Assembly (NCBI RefSeq): GCF_937892565.1 | Contig: NZ_CALAHQ010000034.1 | Coordinates: forward strand, 20,499-84,498 | DNA from: an uncultured Roseicyclus sp. | Lineage (GTDB): Bacteria > Pseudomonadota > Alphaproteobacteria > Rhodobacterales > Rhodobacteraceae | Direction of reading: 5' to 3' | DNA length: 64,000 bases | Part shown: piece by piece, positions 33,531-42,710 of the stretch | Layout: each line of letters opens with the position of its first letter | Numbering within the stretch: position 1 is the first letter of the stretch | Notes under the pieces: generated by a model | Seen by the model: only the letters and a program-made list of their open reading frames with translations | Database searches by the model: none | Told to the model about the DNA's origin: nothing | Made by a program: the position numbers and the translations under genes

Positions 33531-34670
33531 TTACGCCTTGCGGGCTTCAACCACCGAAGTGATGAAGGGGCGCGCGGTCTTGCGATGCGCGATTTGCGTA
33601 AATCCTGCCGCGTCCAGATGCGCGGCAATTTCGGCGGCGCTGCGCGCGCGGCCCGTTCCCATGGCCAGACAATACAGGCCGAAATAGGCGTCACCTGCCC
33701 GATTGGGGCGCTCGCCGCCAGACATGGGTTCGCTGATGATAATGCGCCCACCATTGCAAAGCGCTGCGTGCGACTTGGCCAGAAGCATGCGCACCGTGTC
33801 ATCGGAATGATCGTAGAGCACCCGGATCAGGCTGATTGCATCAGCCCCCATGGGAAGCGCGTCGGTGCGAAAGCTGCCGCCAGTGACAGTCGTGCGCCCA
33901 TCAAGCCCCGCCTCGGCAAAACGCCGGTTTGCAGGCGCAATCACGGGCGGCAGGTCGAACAGATGCAGCGCCAGATCCGCGTAGGCTTGGCCCACAGCCG
34001 TAAGGAATGCGCCTGTGCCACCACCGACATCCAACAGCCGCGATATGCCCCTGAGATCGAGGACGCTCAGCGCCTCAGCCGCGACAAGCGTCTGGCTATC
34101 GGCCATCAATTGCGAATAGACAGCGGCCGTTTCGGGGTCGATGGTGCCGCCCGCGCCAAAAACATAGGGCCAGAACGCCGCCAATTCAGTGGCAGGTGCA
34201 TCGCGGAAAAACGCCACCGGGTCGCCCATGTCACGATAAAGCACATCATGGTGGCGGATCATCTGCGCCAGACCCGGAATACCGGGAAGCGCTGCACCCA
34301 ACCGACCCAGCGCATAGCGGCCATCGGCCTTGCGCTGCATCAGACCCAGCGCCGTCGCGGCCTGACACAAGACGCGCATGCGATCCGGCGCAACGCCCGT
34401 CCGCAGCGCCAGACTGTCGACGCTTCGGGGTTGGGCCGACAAGTGATCGGCCAGGTCCAGCGCGACAAAGGCCATCAAAACCTGACTGTGCAGGAATCCC
34501 GCGACCAGATCGAACAACGCCTCGCCATCCTTGCGCGCGATGCGGGCGGCAACCGGCGTGCGCGCGGCCCAGTTTTGAAACCGCGTCGACCGCAGCAAGC
34601 CGGTGCGCCACGCATAGATCCTGTCGCGCAGGCGGGGCCGGTCATCATGGGTGGGATCGGCCAAGGCCAC
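33531..34670 (-). CDS. crtF: Demethylspheroidene O-methyltransferase (hydroxyneurosporene methyltransferase)
   Basis: Methylates the tertiary hydroxyl of 1-hydroxy carotenoids in the spheroidene pathway. The 379-residue enzyme has an N-terminal dimerisation region and a SAM domain with LLDVGGGTGAFLTAVG and the conserved IRVLYDHSDD. GTG 34670 lies 3 bp after the crtE stop; no ATG fits better. The bchC promoter lies immediately downstream, so crtEF transcripts can run into bchCXYZ-puf. Confidence 0.94.
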   Translation of the reverse strand: MALADPTHDDRPRLRDRIYAWRTGLLRSTRFQNWAARTPVAARIARKDGEALFDLVAGFLHSQVLMAFVALDLADHLSAQPRSVDSLALRTGVAPDRMRVLCQAATALGLMQRKADGRYALGRLGAALPGIPGLAQMIRHHDVLYRDMGDPVAFFRDAPATELAAFWPYVFGAGGTIDPETAAVYSQLMADSQTLVAAEALSVLDLRGISRLLDVGGGTGAFLTAVGQAYADLALHLFDLPPVIAPANRRFAEAGLDGRTTVTGGSFRTDALPMGADAISLIRVLYDHSDDTVRMLLAKSHAALCNGGRIIISEPMSGGERPNRAGDAYFGLYCLAMGTGRARSAAEIAAHLDAAGFTQIAHRKTARPFITSVVEARKA

Positions 34671-34673
34671 GGA

Positions 34674-35543
34674 TCATACCATCTGATTGGCGGGCAGAAC
34701 CGGGGTCAGCCGTTCGGCGGTCTTGCGCACCAGCGCGGCCAGTCCTGCCTCACCGGGGCAAGACGGGATCGACGCGATGGCGCCCGACAAGATATCTTCG
34801 AGCCGCCGGATCGCGCCGCGCACGCCCAGTTCGGACACCGCGTTGGGACGACCATGGATTTCATCCTGATGGGCAGGCTTGCCCAAGGTCACCTCGTCAT
34901 AGAGCGCATCGCGCAGATCATCGGCCACCTGAAACGCCTCGCCGATGCGTGCGCCCAATTCGGTCCAGGCTTCGGGATCCTGACCGGCGGCGGCCGCGCC
35001 CATCCGGGTCGCCGCGACAAACAGCGCGCCCGTCTTGGCGCGGTGGTAGGCGGACAGATTGATCTCGGTCTCGCTTTCCCAGCCCTGACCGGCGCAGATG
35101 CCGCCGGGCATGCCGCTGGTTTCACCGAGGATGCGCATCAATTGCAGACCGCGACGCGGATCGGCCTCGGCCGCGCGGGCCAAAACCTCGAACGCCATGA
35201 TGATAAGCGAATCGCCAGCCAAAAGCGCCAGAGGCTCCCCATAGGCGCGATGCACAGACGGCTTGCCGCGCCGCGTATCGGCATTGTCGAAACAGGGCAT
35301 GTCATCATGCACAAGGCTGGCGCAATGGATCAATTCGATGGCGCTGGCGGCGGCATCGGCCATCGCCGGTTGCCTGTCGCCACAGGCCATCGCCACCGAC
35401 AGGCAGATCGTTGGCCGGATGCGCGCGCCGCCCGGGTTGACCGCATAATCCAGCGCCGAGGCAAGTTTCGGCGGCGGAAAGCCCGCCTGACCCTGCCGGA
35501 TGGCGCCGGCAATCGCCGCTTCGATCCGAGGCTTAAGTGACAT
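34674..35543 (-). CDS. crtE: Geranylgeranyl diphosphate synthase
   Basis: A trans-prenyltransferase of 289 residues that makes GGPP for carotenoids and the bacteriochlorophyll tail. The first Asp-rich motif is in LVHDDMPCFDNADTRRG, the second in FQVADDLRDAL. ATG 35543 is 49 bp from the nearest PpsR site. It is first in the leftward crtE-crtF-bchC direction and divergent from crtD. Confidence 0.96.
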   Translation of the reverse strand: MSLKPRIEAAIAGAIRQGQAGFPPPKLASALDYAVNPGGARIRPTICLSVAMACGDRQPAMADAAASAIELIHCASLVHDDMPCFDNADTRRGKPSVHRAYGEPLALLAGDSLIIMAFEVLARAAEADPRRGLQLMRILGETSGMPGGICAGQGWESETEINLSAYHRAKTGALFVAATRMGAAAAGQDPEAWTELGARIGEAFQVADDLRDALYDEVTLGKPAHQDEIHGRPNAVSELGVRGAIRRLEDILSGAIASIPSCPGEAGLAALVRKTAERLTPVLPANQMV

Positions 35544-35591
35544 GCGCGGTCTCTCCCATCTTTGGGAATCTGTGCAGAGTGACAGCTCCTA

Positions 35592-35609
35592 TGTAAATCA
35601 GGGTGGACA
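35592..35609. promoter_or_regulatory. PpsR/CrtJ operator, crtE side
   Basis: TGTAAATCAGGGTGGACA fits TGT-N12-ACA in the 115-bp crtE-crtD divergent gap. Confidence 0.75.
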
Positions 35610-35622
35610 AATGCCCGCAAAC

Positions 35623-35640
35623 TGTCAACATGAATTGACA
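35623..35640. promoter_or_regulatory. PpsR/CrtJ operator, crtD side
   Basis: TGTCAACATGAATTGACA is a perfect TGT-N12-ACA with arms TGTCAA and TTGACA. It ends 18 bp before the crtD GTG and 13 bp after the first site, so both divergent promoters should be covered. Confidence 0.88.
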
Positions 35641-35658
35641 CTCAACCAGGAGACGAAG

Positions 35659-37224
35659 GTGACACAAGCGCCGCTCCGCGCGGTCGTGATCGGGGCCGGG
35701 ATCGGCGGCCTTTCGGCGACACTCAGGCTGGCCCATGCGGGGTTGGCCGTAACCGTCATCGACATGGCACCCACCCCGGGCGGCAAGATGCGCACCCGGG
35801 CGTCGGTTGCGGGGCCGGTGGATATCGGGCCGACCGTGATGACGCTAAAGCCTGTGTTCGAAGCGCTGTTTGCCGATGTCGGCGCGCGACTGTCCGACCA
35901 TGTCGCGCTGATCCCCGAGACGGTTCTGGCGCGCCATTTCTGGCGCGATGGCGCAACGCTCGATCTGGGCAATGATGCCGATCGGAACGCCGCCGCGATC
36001 CGTGCCTTTGGCGGTGACGCGGCCGAACGGCAATTTCGCCGCTTTTGCGCCCGCGCCGCACGGCTTTATGCGGCTTTTGAGGGGCCAATGCTGCATGCGC
36101 CGGAGCCGCGCCTGACCGGGCTGACCGCGCATGTCCTGAAAAACCCCGACCTTATCCCCGCCATGGCGCCCGGTCGAAGCCTGGCATCCAGCTTGGCCAG
36201 CCAATTCAGCGATCCACGGTTGCGGCAGTTGTTCGGCCGCTACGCCACCTATGTCGGCGGCTCACCCTACAAAAGCCCTGCGGTGTTGGGCCTGATCTGG
36301 CATTCCGAGGCCAGCGGCGTCTGGCGTGTGGCGGGCGGTATGCACAAGCTGGCAACCGCCATGCAAAAGCTGGCCCAAGACAAGGGCGCGCAGTTTCGCT
36401 TCGGCACGCGCGCTGTGCGCATCGAACAACAAGACGGCCATGTGACCGCCGTGCACCTTGAGGATGGCAGCCGCCTTGCCACCGATCTGGTGGTGTTCAA
36501 CGGCGATCCCAAGGCGCTGGTCGAGGGGCATCTGGGAAACGGTCCGCGCAAGGCCGTGCCGGTCGCAGGCGTTGCAGCACGCAGCCTGTCAGCCTTTGTC
36601 TGGGGCTTTGCCGCAGAACCCGTGGGGGTCGATCTGGCGCACCACAATGTGTTTTTCTGTGCCGACCCGAAACGCGAATTTGCCGATCTGGCCGCCGGGC
36701 GCATGCCAACCGACGGCACGCTTTATGTTTGCGCACAGGACCGAGGGGGGGATGCACCCATCGGCCCCGAGCGCTTCGAGATCATTCTGAACGGCCCGCC
36801 CGGGCACCCCTCGACCCCGGAGGATGCATATACATGCAAGACACGCACATTCGAAACATTGGCCAGCATGGGTCTGCGCTTTTCACCCACCCCGGATATC
36901 AGCGCGCTGACCATGCCGGCGGATTTCAACAGGGCCTTTCCCGCGTCGGACGGTTCGCTCTACGGGCTGAGCCCACATGGGATGATGGCCAGCTTTCAGC
37001 GCCCCACGGCGCGCACAGCGATCAGGGGGCTGTATCTGGCGGGGGGCGGGGCGCATCCGGGGGCGGGAATTCCGATGGCCTGCCTCTCAGGGCGGCACGC
37101 GGCCGCGGCGATCTTGAGCGACCTTGCTTTGATCTCGATGTCCCGTCCGACGGCTACGCATGGTGGTATGTCGACGGGATCAGCGATGACGGGGCGCGTG
37201 CGATCTCCATCATCGGTTTCATAG
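35659..37224 (+). CDS. crtD: 1-hydroxycarotenoid 3,4-desaturase (methoxyneurosporene dehydrogenase)
   Basis: A flavoprotein desaturase of 521 residues in the CrtI family with VIGAGIGGLSATLRLAHAG at the N-terminus and [26 protein letters not shown] near the C-terminus. GTG 35659 follows AGGAGA by 5 bases and removes the upstream extension that would cross an operator. The last 40 or so residues (after [12 protein letters not shown]) are low in complexity and are encoded by DNA that also encodes the start of CrtC in another frame. Confidence 0.95.
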   Translation: MTQAPLRAVVIGAGIGGLSATLRLAHAGLAVTVIDMAPTPGGKMRTRASVAGPVDIGPTVMTLKPVFEALFADVGARLSDHVALIPETVLARHFWRDGATLDLGNDADRNAAAIRAFGGDAAERQFRRFCARAARLYAAFEGPMLHAPEPRLTGLTAHVLKNPDLIPAMAPGRSLASSLASQFSDPRLRQLFGRYATYVGGSPYKSPAVLGLIWHSEASGVWRVAGGMHKLATAMQKLAQDKGAQFRFGTRAVRIEQQDGHVTAVHLEDGSRLATDLVVFNGDPKALVEGHLGNGPRKAVPVAGVAARSLSAFVWGFAAEPVGVDLAHHNVFFCADPKREFADLAAGRMPTDGTLYVCAQDRGGDAPIGPERFEIILNGPPGHPSTPEDAYTCKTRTFETLASMGLRFSPTPDISALTMPADFNRAFPASDGSLYGLSPHGMMASFQRPTARTAIRGLYLAGGGAHPGAGIPMACLSGRHAAAAILSDLALISMSRPTATHGGMSTGSAMTGRVRSPSSVS

Positions 37225-38051
37225 GGTCGGTTTTCTCACCCTGGTATCGCTGGTCAGGGCGCAAGAACCCCGCCAATCACTGTTGTCTGAACGTTGTGAC
37301 CTATGGGCGCGGCGGGCGCTGGACGATGACCGATCGCGGGCAAAGCGCACTGGGTCTGTCGCGGGACCGGCTACAGATCGGACCATCCGCCATGGTCTGG
37401 GCGGACGATCATCTCAGGATCGAGATCAACGAGATGTCCACCCCCCACGCCCAGCGCATCACCGGCGAGGTGATCATCCACCCCGCCGCGCTGACCGGGG
37501 TGGAAATGGCGCTGACGCCTGATGGCGCGCATATCTGGCGGCCTTTTGCGCCCAAGGCCCGCATCCAGGTGCGGCTGAACCGCCCCGGCTGGACCTGGAC
37601 CGGGCATGGCTATTTCGATGCCAATTTCGGCACCCGCGCGCTCGAGGCCGATTTCCGCTATTGGACATGGGGGCGGTTCCCGCTCCGCGATGGCGCCGCC
37701 TGTTTCTACGACGCCCAGCGCCGCGATGGCAGCGAGCTGGCCGCCGCGATCGGCTTTGCCGAAGATGGCACGCCGCGCGCCATCGCGATGCCACCGAAGG
37801 CCAGACTGTCGCGCCCCGGCTGGATGGTGCGCCGCGAAACGCGTGCTGATGCGGGCTATCGCCCGCGACAGGTCAAGGCGATGCTGGATGCGCCGTTTTA
37901 CAACCGGGCCGCCGTGCGGACCCAGATCAACGGCGAAGAATCCGTGGGCGTGTTCGAGGCGCTGGATCTCGACCGGTTCCGGGGGCCATGGCTGATGCCC
38001 ATGCTGGCGGTACGCGTGCCGCGCCGCGCCGAATGGCCCGGCTGGCTTTAG
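37080..38051 (+). CDS. crtC: Hydroxyneurosporene synthase (carotenoid 1,2-hydratase); start codon uncertain
   Basis: Adds water across the C1-C2 bond of neurosporene-type carotenoids. Conserved blocks are [77 protein letters not shown] and KRETRAD-like [14 protein letters not shown]. Family-like sequence starts at about [17 protein letters not shown], inside the crtD 3' end. No ATG, GTG or TTG exists in frame between 36837 and 37295. I place the start at CTG 37080 as a compromise. Alternatives are ATG 36834 (GGAGGA upstream, long unlikely N-terminus) or GTG 37296 (would remove conserved residues). The function is secure; the 5' end is not. Confidence 0.85.
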   Translation: MPLRAARGRGDLERPCFDLDVPSDGYAWWYVDGISDDGARAISIIGFIGSVFSPWYRWSGRKNPANHCCLNVVTYGRGGRWTMTDRGQSALGLSRDRLQIGPSAMVWADDHLRIEINEMSTPHAQRITGEVIIHPAALTGVEMALTPDGAHIWRPFAPKARIQVRLNRPGWTWTGHGYFDANFGTRALEADFRYWTWGRFPLRDGAACFYDAQRRDGSELAAAIGFAEDGTPRAIAMPPKARLSRPGWMVRRETRADAGYRPRQVKAMLDAPFYNRAAVRTQINGEESVGVFEALDLDRFRGPWLMPMLAVRVPRRAEWPGWL

Positions 38052-38113
38052 CCGCACGAGGTTGCGACCCGTCCCGCCACCCGCCATATATGACCCAAAC
38101 CCACGGAGGCCCC

Positions 38114-38671
38114 ATGGCAGACAGCGATTTTCCCGGCTGGCACGGCACCACGATCATCGGCGTGCGCAAGGGCGGACAGGTGGTTGTCGCAGGCGACGGC
38201 CAAGTCAGTCTTGGCCAGACCGTGATCAAGAGCAGCGCGCGCAAGGTGCGCCGCCTGTCGCCGGGCGGGCGCGATGTGGTGGCGGGCTTTGCCGGATCGA
38301 CGGCCGATGCGTTCAGCCTTCTTGAGCGGCTGGAAAAAAAGCTTGAGGCTACGCCGGGCCAATTGCAACGCGCATGCGTCGAGTTGGCCAAGGATTGGCG
38401 CACGGACAAATACCTTCAGAAACTCGAGGCGATGCTGATCGTCACCGATGGGCGGGAGCTTTACGTCATCACCGGTGCGGGCGATGTGCTGGAACCCGAA
38501 CATGGGATCGCGGCCATCGGATCAGGGGGGATGTATGCGCTTGCCGCTGCCCGCGCGCTGATCGACACCGATGCCGATGCCGAAAGCATCGCGCGCCGCG
38601 CCATGGCGATCGCCGCCGATATCTGTGTCTACACCAATGGCAATCTGACGGTGGAGCGGATCGGCGGATGA
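38114..38671 (+). CDS. hslV: ATP-dependent protease subunit HslV
   Basis: The proteasome-like threonine peptidase of the HslUV complex, 185 residues. The catalytic Thr follows the short propeptide in [30 protein letters not shown] 38114 has CGGAGG 4 bases before it. It begins 62 bp after crtC and marks the boundary between the PGC and housekeeping genes. It overlaps the next gene by 4 bases. Confidence 0.96.
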   Translation: MADSDFPGWHGTTIIGVRKGGQVVVAGDGQVSLGQTVIKSSARKVRRLSPGGRDVVAGFAGSTADAFSLLERLEKKLEATPGQLQRACVELAKDWRTDKYLQKLEAMLIVTDGRELYVITGAGDVLEPEHGIAAIGSGGMYALAAARALIDTDADAESIARRAMAIAADICVYTNGNLTVERIGG

Positions 38672-39747
38672 CCGGCATCACCCGCGACGATATCCGCGCT
38701 GCCGTTAACGCGGGGGTGATGACCGAGGCGCAGGCGGGTTTGCTGATCGTCTTGTCGGAGCAGCGTTCGGGCGTGCGCAAACATGTCGACGGGTTGGATG
38801 AACCGTTCGAGTTGTTCAAGGGTTTCAACGAGATCTTCATTGTGGTGGGTCTTTCGATCCTGTTTTTCGGCTATGCCGGGGTAACGGGCATGACGGTTCT
38901 GGGCACCACGCAGGGCTACATCCTGGGGATGGTATATGCCGTGGTGGGCATGGTGGCGGTGATGGGGCTTGCCCGGTATTTCACCCTGACCCGGCGCATG
39001 GTTGCGCCGTCCATAGCGCTGTCGGTGATGTTCGGGCTTTTGGCGGGGCAGTTCGGTTTTGCCTTTGCTGCGATGCTGGACATGACCGCGCCCAGTGCCC
39101 TGACCACGGCTTCGGCGCTCGTGGCGCTGCTGCTGTCGGGCTACTACCTTCGGTTTCGGGTGCCCTTTAGCGTTGCGCTGATCGCGGTGGCGGTCTTTGC
39201 CACAAGTTTCGGCCTTGCCATGCTGGACGGATCGTTCCCCGACAGCCCGCGCGACATTTTCTTGCTCAGCGCGGATGGCCCTTTCGCGGTGCTGACCATC
39301 GCGCTGGGCCTGATCGGGTTGGCCATCGCGCTGGGGTTCGACATGTCGGACCCGCACCGGGTGACGCGGCGCTCCGCCTCGGGATTCTGGCTGCATGTGA
39401 TCGCCGCGCCCGCCATCGTGAACACGGTGGCGCTGACGCTCCTTGATACGGAAGGGATCGGCGCGCAGTTGATGCTGGCCGGGTTTCTGGCGCTGATGGC
39501 GCTTTTTGCCTTGGTGATCGACCGGCGGTCGTTCCTTGTGGCTGGTGTCGGCTATGTGGTCGCGCTGGCCATCACCATGGCCCAGGATCAGGCATCTTTC
39601 ATCATCTTGATGCTGGGCGCGGGCATTGTTCTGCTTGGCGCACAATGGGAGGCGCTGCGCCGCCGCGTGATGGGCGCCCTGCCCCGGTTTCCCGGCAAGG
39701 ACCGCTTGCCGCCCTATGACCTCATGACACGGGAGCCCCCGCTGTGA
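38668..39747 (+). CDS. Polytopic membrane protein between hslV and hslU, function unknown
   Basis: A 359-residue protein with a soluble N-terminal stretch ([35 protein letters not shown]) and about ten transmembrane segments. ATG 38668 overlaps the hslV stop, and its own stop overlaps the hslU GTG, so three genes are translationally coupled. The N-terminus resembles the short leader found in DUF2157-like membrane proteins, but I cannot assign a family firmly. Whether it works with the protease is unknown. Confidence 0.85.
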   Translation: MTGITRDDIRAAVNAGVMTEAQAGLLIVLSEQRSGVRKHVDGLDEPFELFKGFNEIFIVVGLSILFFGYAGVTGMTVLGTTQGYILGMVYAVVGMVAVMGLARYFTLTRRMVAPSIALSVMFGLLAGQFGFAFAAMLDMTAPSALTTASALVALLLSGYYLRFRVPFSVALIAVAVFATSFGLAMLDGSFPDSPRDIFLLSADGPFAVLTIALGLIGLAIALGFDMSDPHRVTRRSASGFWLHVIAAPAIVNTVALTLLDTEGIGAQLMLAGFLALMALFALVIDRRSFLVAGVGYVVALAITMAQDQASFIILMLGAGIVLLGAQWEALRRRVMGALPRFPGKDRLPPYDLMTREPPL

Positions 39748-41051
39748 CCGACCTGACCCCCCGCGAAATCGTGTCCGAGCTTGACCGCTTCATCATCGGG
39801 CAGCGCGATGCCAAGCGCGCTGTGGCCGTGGCGCTGCGCAACCGCTGGCGTCGCAAGCAGTTGGGCGATGATCTGCGCGACGAGGTGTATCCAAAGAACA
39901 TCCTGATGATCGGGCCCACCGGCGTGGGCAAGACCGAGATCAGCCGCCGCCTGGCGAAATTGGCGCGTGCGCCCTTCATCAAGGTCGAGGCCACGAAATA
40001 TACCGAGGTGGGTTACGTCGGGCGCGATGTGGAACAGATCATCCGCGATCTGGTGGATGCCGCGCAAATCATGGTGCGCGAGCACATGCGCGACGAGGTC
40101 CGCGCCAAGGCCCATGATGCGGCCGAAGAGCGCGTGATCGAAGCGCTGGCCGGTGATGCGGCCCGCGACCAGACGCGCGAGATGTTCCGCCGCAAGCTGC
40201 GCGCCGGCGAATTGGACACCACCATCATCGAGCTTGAGGTGACCGATACATCGAACCCGGTGGGCGGCTTTGACATCCCCGGTCAGCCGGGGCTTGGCGG
40301 AGGGATGATGAACCTTGGCGATCTGTTCGGCAAAGCCTTTGGCGGCCGCAAGGTGCGCCGCAAGATGACGGTGGCGGCCAGCTATGACGCCTTGATCGAA
40401 GAAGAAGCCGACAAGCTTTTGGACAGCGAGATGGTAACAAAAGAAGCCCTGCGCGCGGTAGAGCAGAACGGCATCGTCTTTATCGACGAAATCGACAAGG
40501 TCGCTTCGCGCCAGGATGTGCGCGGCGGTGATGTCAGCCGCGAGGGCGTTCAGCGCGATCTCTTGCCGCTGATCGAGGGCACGACCGTGTCCACCAAATT
40601 CGGGCCTGTGAAAACCGATCACATCCTGTTTATCGCCAGCGGTGCCTTTCACATCGCCAAACCCTCGGATCTTTTGCCAGAATTGCAGGGGCGTCTGCCG
40701 ATCCGGGTCAATCTGCGGCCGTTGACCGAGGAGGATTTCGTCCGCATCCTGACGGAAACCGACAATGCCCTGACGCTGCAATACACGGCGTTGATGGCGA
40801 CCGAGGCGGTCACGGTGACATTCACGCCCGATGGCATCGCCGCTTTGGCGCGCATCGCCGCCGAGGTGAATGACAGCGTCGAAAACATCGGCGCACGGCG
40901 GCTTTATACCGTGATGGAGCGGGTGTTCGAGGAGTTGAGCTTTACCGCCCCCGATCGCGGCGGCGAGGCGGTGATCGTTGATGCGGGTTTTGTCGAAAGC
41001 AATCTGGGCGAATTGACCCGCAACACCGACCTGTCGCGCTATGTGCTGTGA
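39744..41051 (+). CDS. hslU: ATP-dependent protease ATPase subunit HslU
   Basis: An AAA+ unfoldase of 435 residues. Walker A is GPTGVGKTE, Walker B VFIDEIDK, and the pore GYVG motif is in [13 protein letters not shown]. The I-domain lies between. The sensor-2 region [13 protein letters not shown] and the C-terminal NTDLSRYVL, which docks into HslV, are intact. GTG 39744 overlaps the preceding stop (GTGA). Confidence 0.96.
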   Translation: MTDLTPREIVSELDRFIIGQRDAKRAVAVALRNRWRRKQLGDDLRDEVYPKNILMIGPTGVGKTEISRRLAKLARAPFIKVEATKYTEVGYVGRDVEQIIRDLVDAAQIMVREHMRDEVRAKAHDAAEERVIEALAGDAARDQTREMFRRKLRAGELDTTIIELEVTDTSNPVGGFDIPGQPGLGGGMMNLGDLFGKAFGGRKVRRKMTVAASYDALIEEEADKLLDSEMVTKEALRAVEQNGIVFIDEIDKVASRQDVRGGDVSREGVQRDLLPLIEGTTVSTKFGPVKTDHILFIASGAFHIAKPSDLLPELQGRLPIRVNLRPLTEEDFVRILTETDNALTLQYTALMATEAVTVTFTPDGIAALARIAAEVNDSVENIGARRLYTVMERVFEELSFTAPDRGGEAVIVDAGFVESNLGELTRNTDLSRYVL

Positions 41052-41057
41052 CAGGCC

Positions 41058-41666
41058 CTAACGTGGCCGCTTGAGATAGACATAGTAGGCGCCGCCACCG
41101 CCATGGCGCTGGTGCGCCTCGCGGATATCAAGCACCAGCGCACCCAGCGGCGGGGCATGCAGCCAGCCGGGAACCTGATGGCGCAAGACGCCGCGCCGGA
41201 TCGGGATGGGGTCGTCGCTGGCGTGGTCCTTGCCCTTGCCGGTGATCACAAGGATCAGCCGGTGGCCGTTTTCATGGGCAGAAAAGACAAAGCGGATCAG
41301 GGCGGGATGTGCTTGCGCCACCGTCATGCCGTGCAGGTCGATCCGGGCATCGGGTTTCAGCTTGCCGCGCAACAGCTTGCGATAGGCGCCATGATCCATC
41401 CGCACCGGCGCATGGGCCAGACGTGCCGAAAGATCACGCTCGGGCTGGGGTGGATGAGGTTTATGGCTGGCCTTTTCGCCCAGACGAAATGCGGGCAAAC
41501 GATCGCGCGGGGCCGTCTGGATCGGTGGGAGGGCGGCGGGCGGCGGGTCTGGCGGTGTCGGGCGCGGCCCCGGCATGGGGCGATCCAGCGGGTTGACGGT
41601 TTGGGCGACCTTGTCCCACAGCGCGCGATCTTCGGCGCTTAACCCGGATTTGCCGCGGCGCGCCAT
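41058..41666 (-). CDS. Smr-domain protein
   Basis: A 202-residue protein with a Pro-rich N-terminal half and a C-terminal Smr domain (IDLHGMTVAQAHPALIRFV, then LVITGKGKDH and PGWLHAPPLGALVLDIREAHQRHGGGGAYYVYLKR). Stand-alone Smr proteins are putative DNA or RNA endonucleases. It is convergent with hslU, with only 6 bp between stops, and lies 3 bp downstream of mltA. Confidence 0.9.
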   Translation of the reverse strand: MARRGKSGLSAEDRALWDKVAQTVNPLDRPMPGPRPTPPDPPPAALPPIQTAPRDRLPAFRLGEKASHKPHPPQPERDLSARLAHAPVRMDHGAYRKLLRGKLKPDARIDLHGMTVAQAHPALIRFVFSAHENGHRLILVITGKGKDHASDDPIPIRRGVLRHQVPGWLHAPPLGALVLDIREAHQRHGGGGAYYVYLKRPR

Positions 41667-41669
41667 CGC

Positions 41670-42641
41670 TCAGGCGTCTCGCTGGCGTCGATGCGCCAGG
41701 GCGGTAGGCAGCAAGACGATCATCCGCCCCCGGTCACGGATCGCACCCGCGGCCAGCCCCGCCGCTTGGCCGGTGCCAAAAAAGATATCAGCCCGCTGCG
41801 CGCCCTTGATCGCGCCGCCTGTGTCTTGTGCGATCATCAGCCGCCGCATCGGGTTGGCGCCATGCTTTTCGATCCAGACTGGCGCCCCCAAAGGCGTGTG
41901 CCCCGGATCGACCGCTATGCTGCGCAATGGCGTCACCGACCGGTTCATCGCCCCCAGTGGCCCCTGTGCGGGATCGGGCAAATCGATCTGACGAAAAAAG
42001 ATGTAGGACGGGTTGTGAAAGAGCAATTCGTGCCCTTCGGCCGGATTGCAGCGCACCCAATCGCGGATCGCCTGCATCGACATGCGATCGGGTTCGACAA
42101 CACCGCGATGGATCAGCTCTTGCCCGATGGAGCGATAGGGTTGGCCATTGCGGCCGTCATAGCCCACGCGGATCGTCGCGCCATCCCCAAGCCGGATACG
42201 GCCCGACCCCTGAACCTGAAGAAAAAAGACATCCAGCGGGTCTTCCAGCCATGCTATTTCAAGCCCGCGTCCCTGCAGTAACTTGCGCTCTTCGATGTCT
42301 CGGCGCGTTTCCCACAAGCCGCCCCGCGCCTCTGGGGGGGTGCGGTAGATGGGACAGCGAAAGCGCGTGTCGGGGTGGCGCGACCCATCGAATTCCGGTT
42401 CATAATATCCCGTGAACAGGGCCGAAGCGCCGCCACCGATCAGGACGGGGCAAAAGAAGTGTTCGAAAAAGCCACGCGGGTCCTGATCCGCCTCTGGCAA
42501 GGCGCTGATGGGCTTTTGCCAGTCTGACCCCGCCAGATCATCACAAGTGATACGAAAGGCCGAAACGGCCGCGCCGTGATCATCCGCGTCCCAGCCATCG
42601 AGATCAGCGAAAGACATAAGCGCGATGGTCTCTTCAGACAC
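41670..42641 (-). CDS. mltA: Membrane-bound lytic murein transglycosylase A
   Basis: MltA family enzyme cleaving peptidoglycan glycan strands. It shows FTGYYEPEFDGSR, FFLQVQGSGRIRLGDG, PYRSIGQELIHRG and the C-terminal 3D domain IAQDTGGAIKGAQRADIFFGTG with its catalytic Asp region. I use GTG 42641, which has AGGAG 10 bases upstream, giving 323 residues. No signal peptide or lipobox is present, although the family acts in the periplasm. The TGATG that links it to the upstream gene (ATG at 42711) opens a different frame that stops after about 25 codons. A 5' frameshift or altered start is possible. Confidence 0.88.
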   Translation of the reverse strand: MSEETIALMSFADLDGWDADDHGAAVSAFRITCDDLAGSDWQKPISALPEADQDPRGFFEHFFCPVLIGGGASALFTGYYEPEFDGSRHPDTRFRCPIYRTPPEARGGLWETRRDIEERKLLQGRGLEIAWLEDPLDVFFLQVQGSGRIRLGDGATIRVGYDGRNGQPYRSIGQELIHRGVVEPDRMSMQAIRDWVRCNPAEGHELLFHNPSYIFFRQIDLPDPAQGPLGAMNRSVTPLRSIAVDPGHTPLGAPVWIEKHGANPMRRLMIAQDTGGAIKGAQRADIFFGTGQAAGLAAGAIRDRGRMIVLLPTALAHRRQRDA

Positions 42642-42710
42642 AGCTGAGCCGCTCCTGCGCGTGACAGCCGGAAAACGGCTGGAACCGATCACCACCCCAT
42701 GCGCGGGCCA

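Noticed and set aside
33518..33535. Third PpsR-like site next to the bchC operators
   Set aside because: It reads TGT-N12-ACG, missing the final A, and touches the crtF stop codon; kept out of the site list.
36729..37079. Long N-terminal extension of crtC
   Set aside because: The sequence lies wholly inside crtD, is low in hydrophobic order and has no similarity to CrtC; mentioned only as an alternative start.
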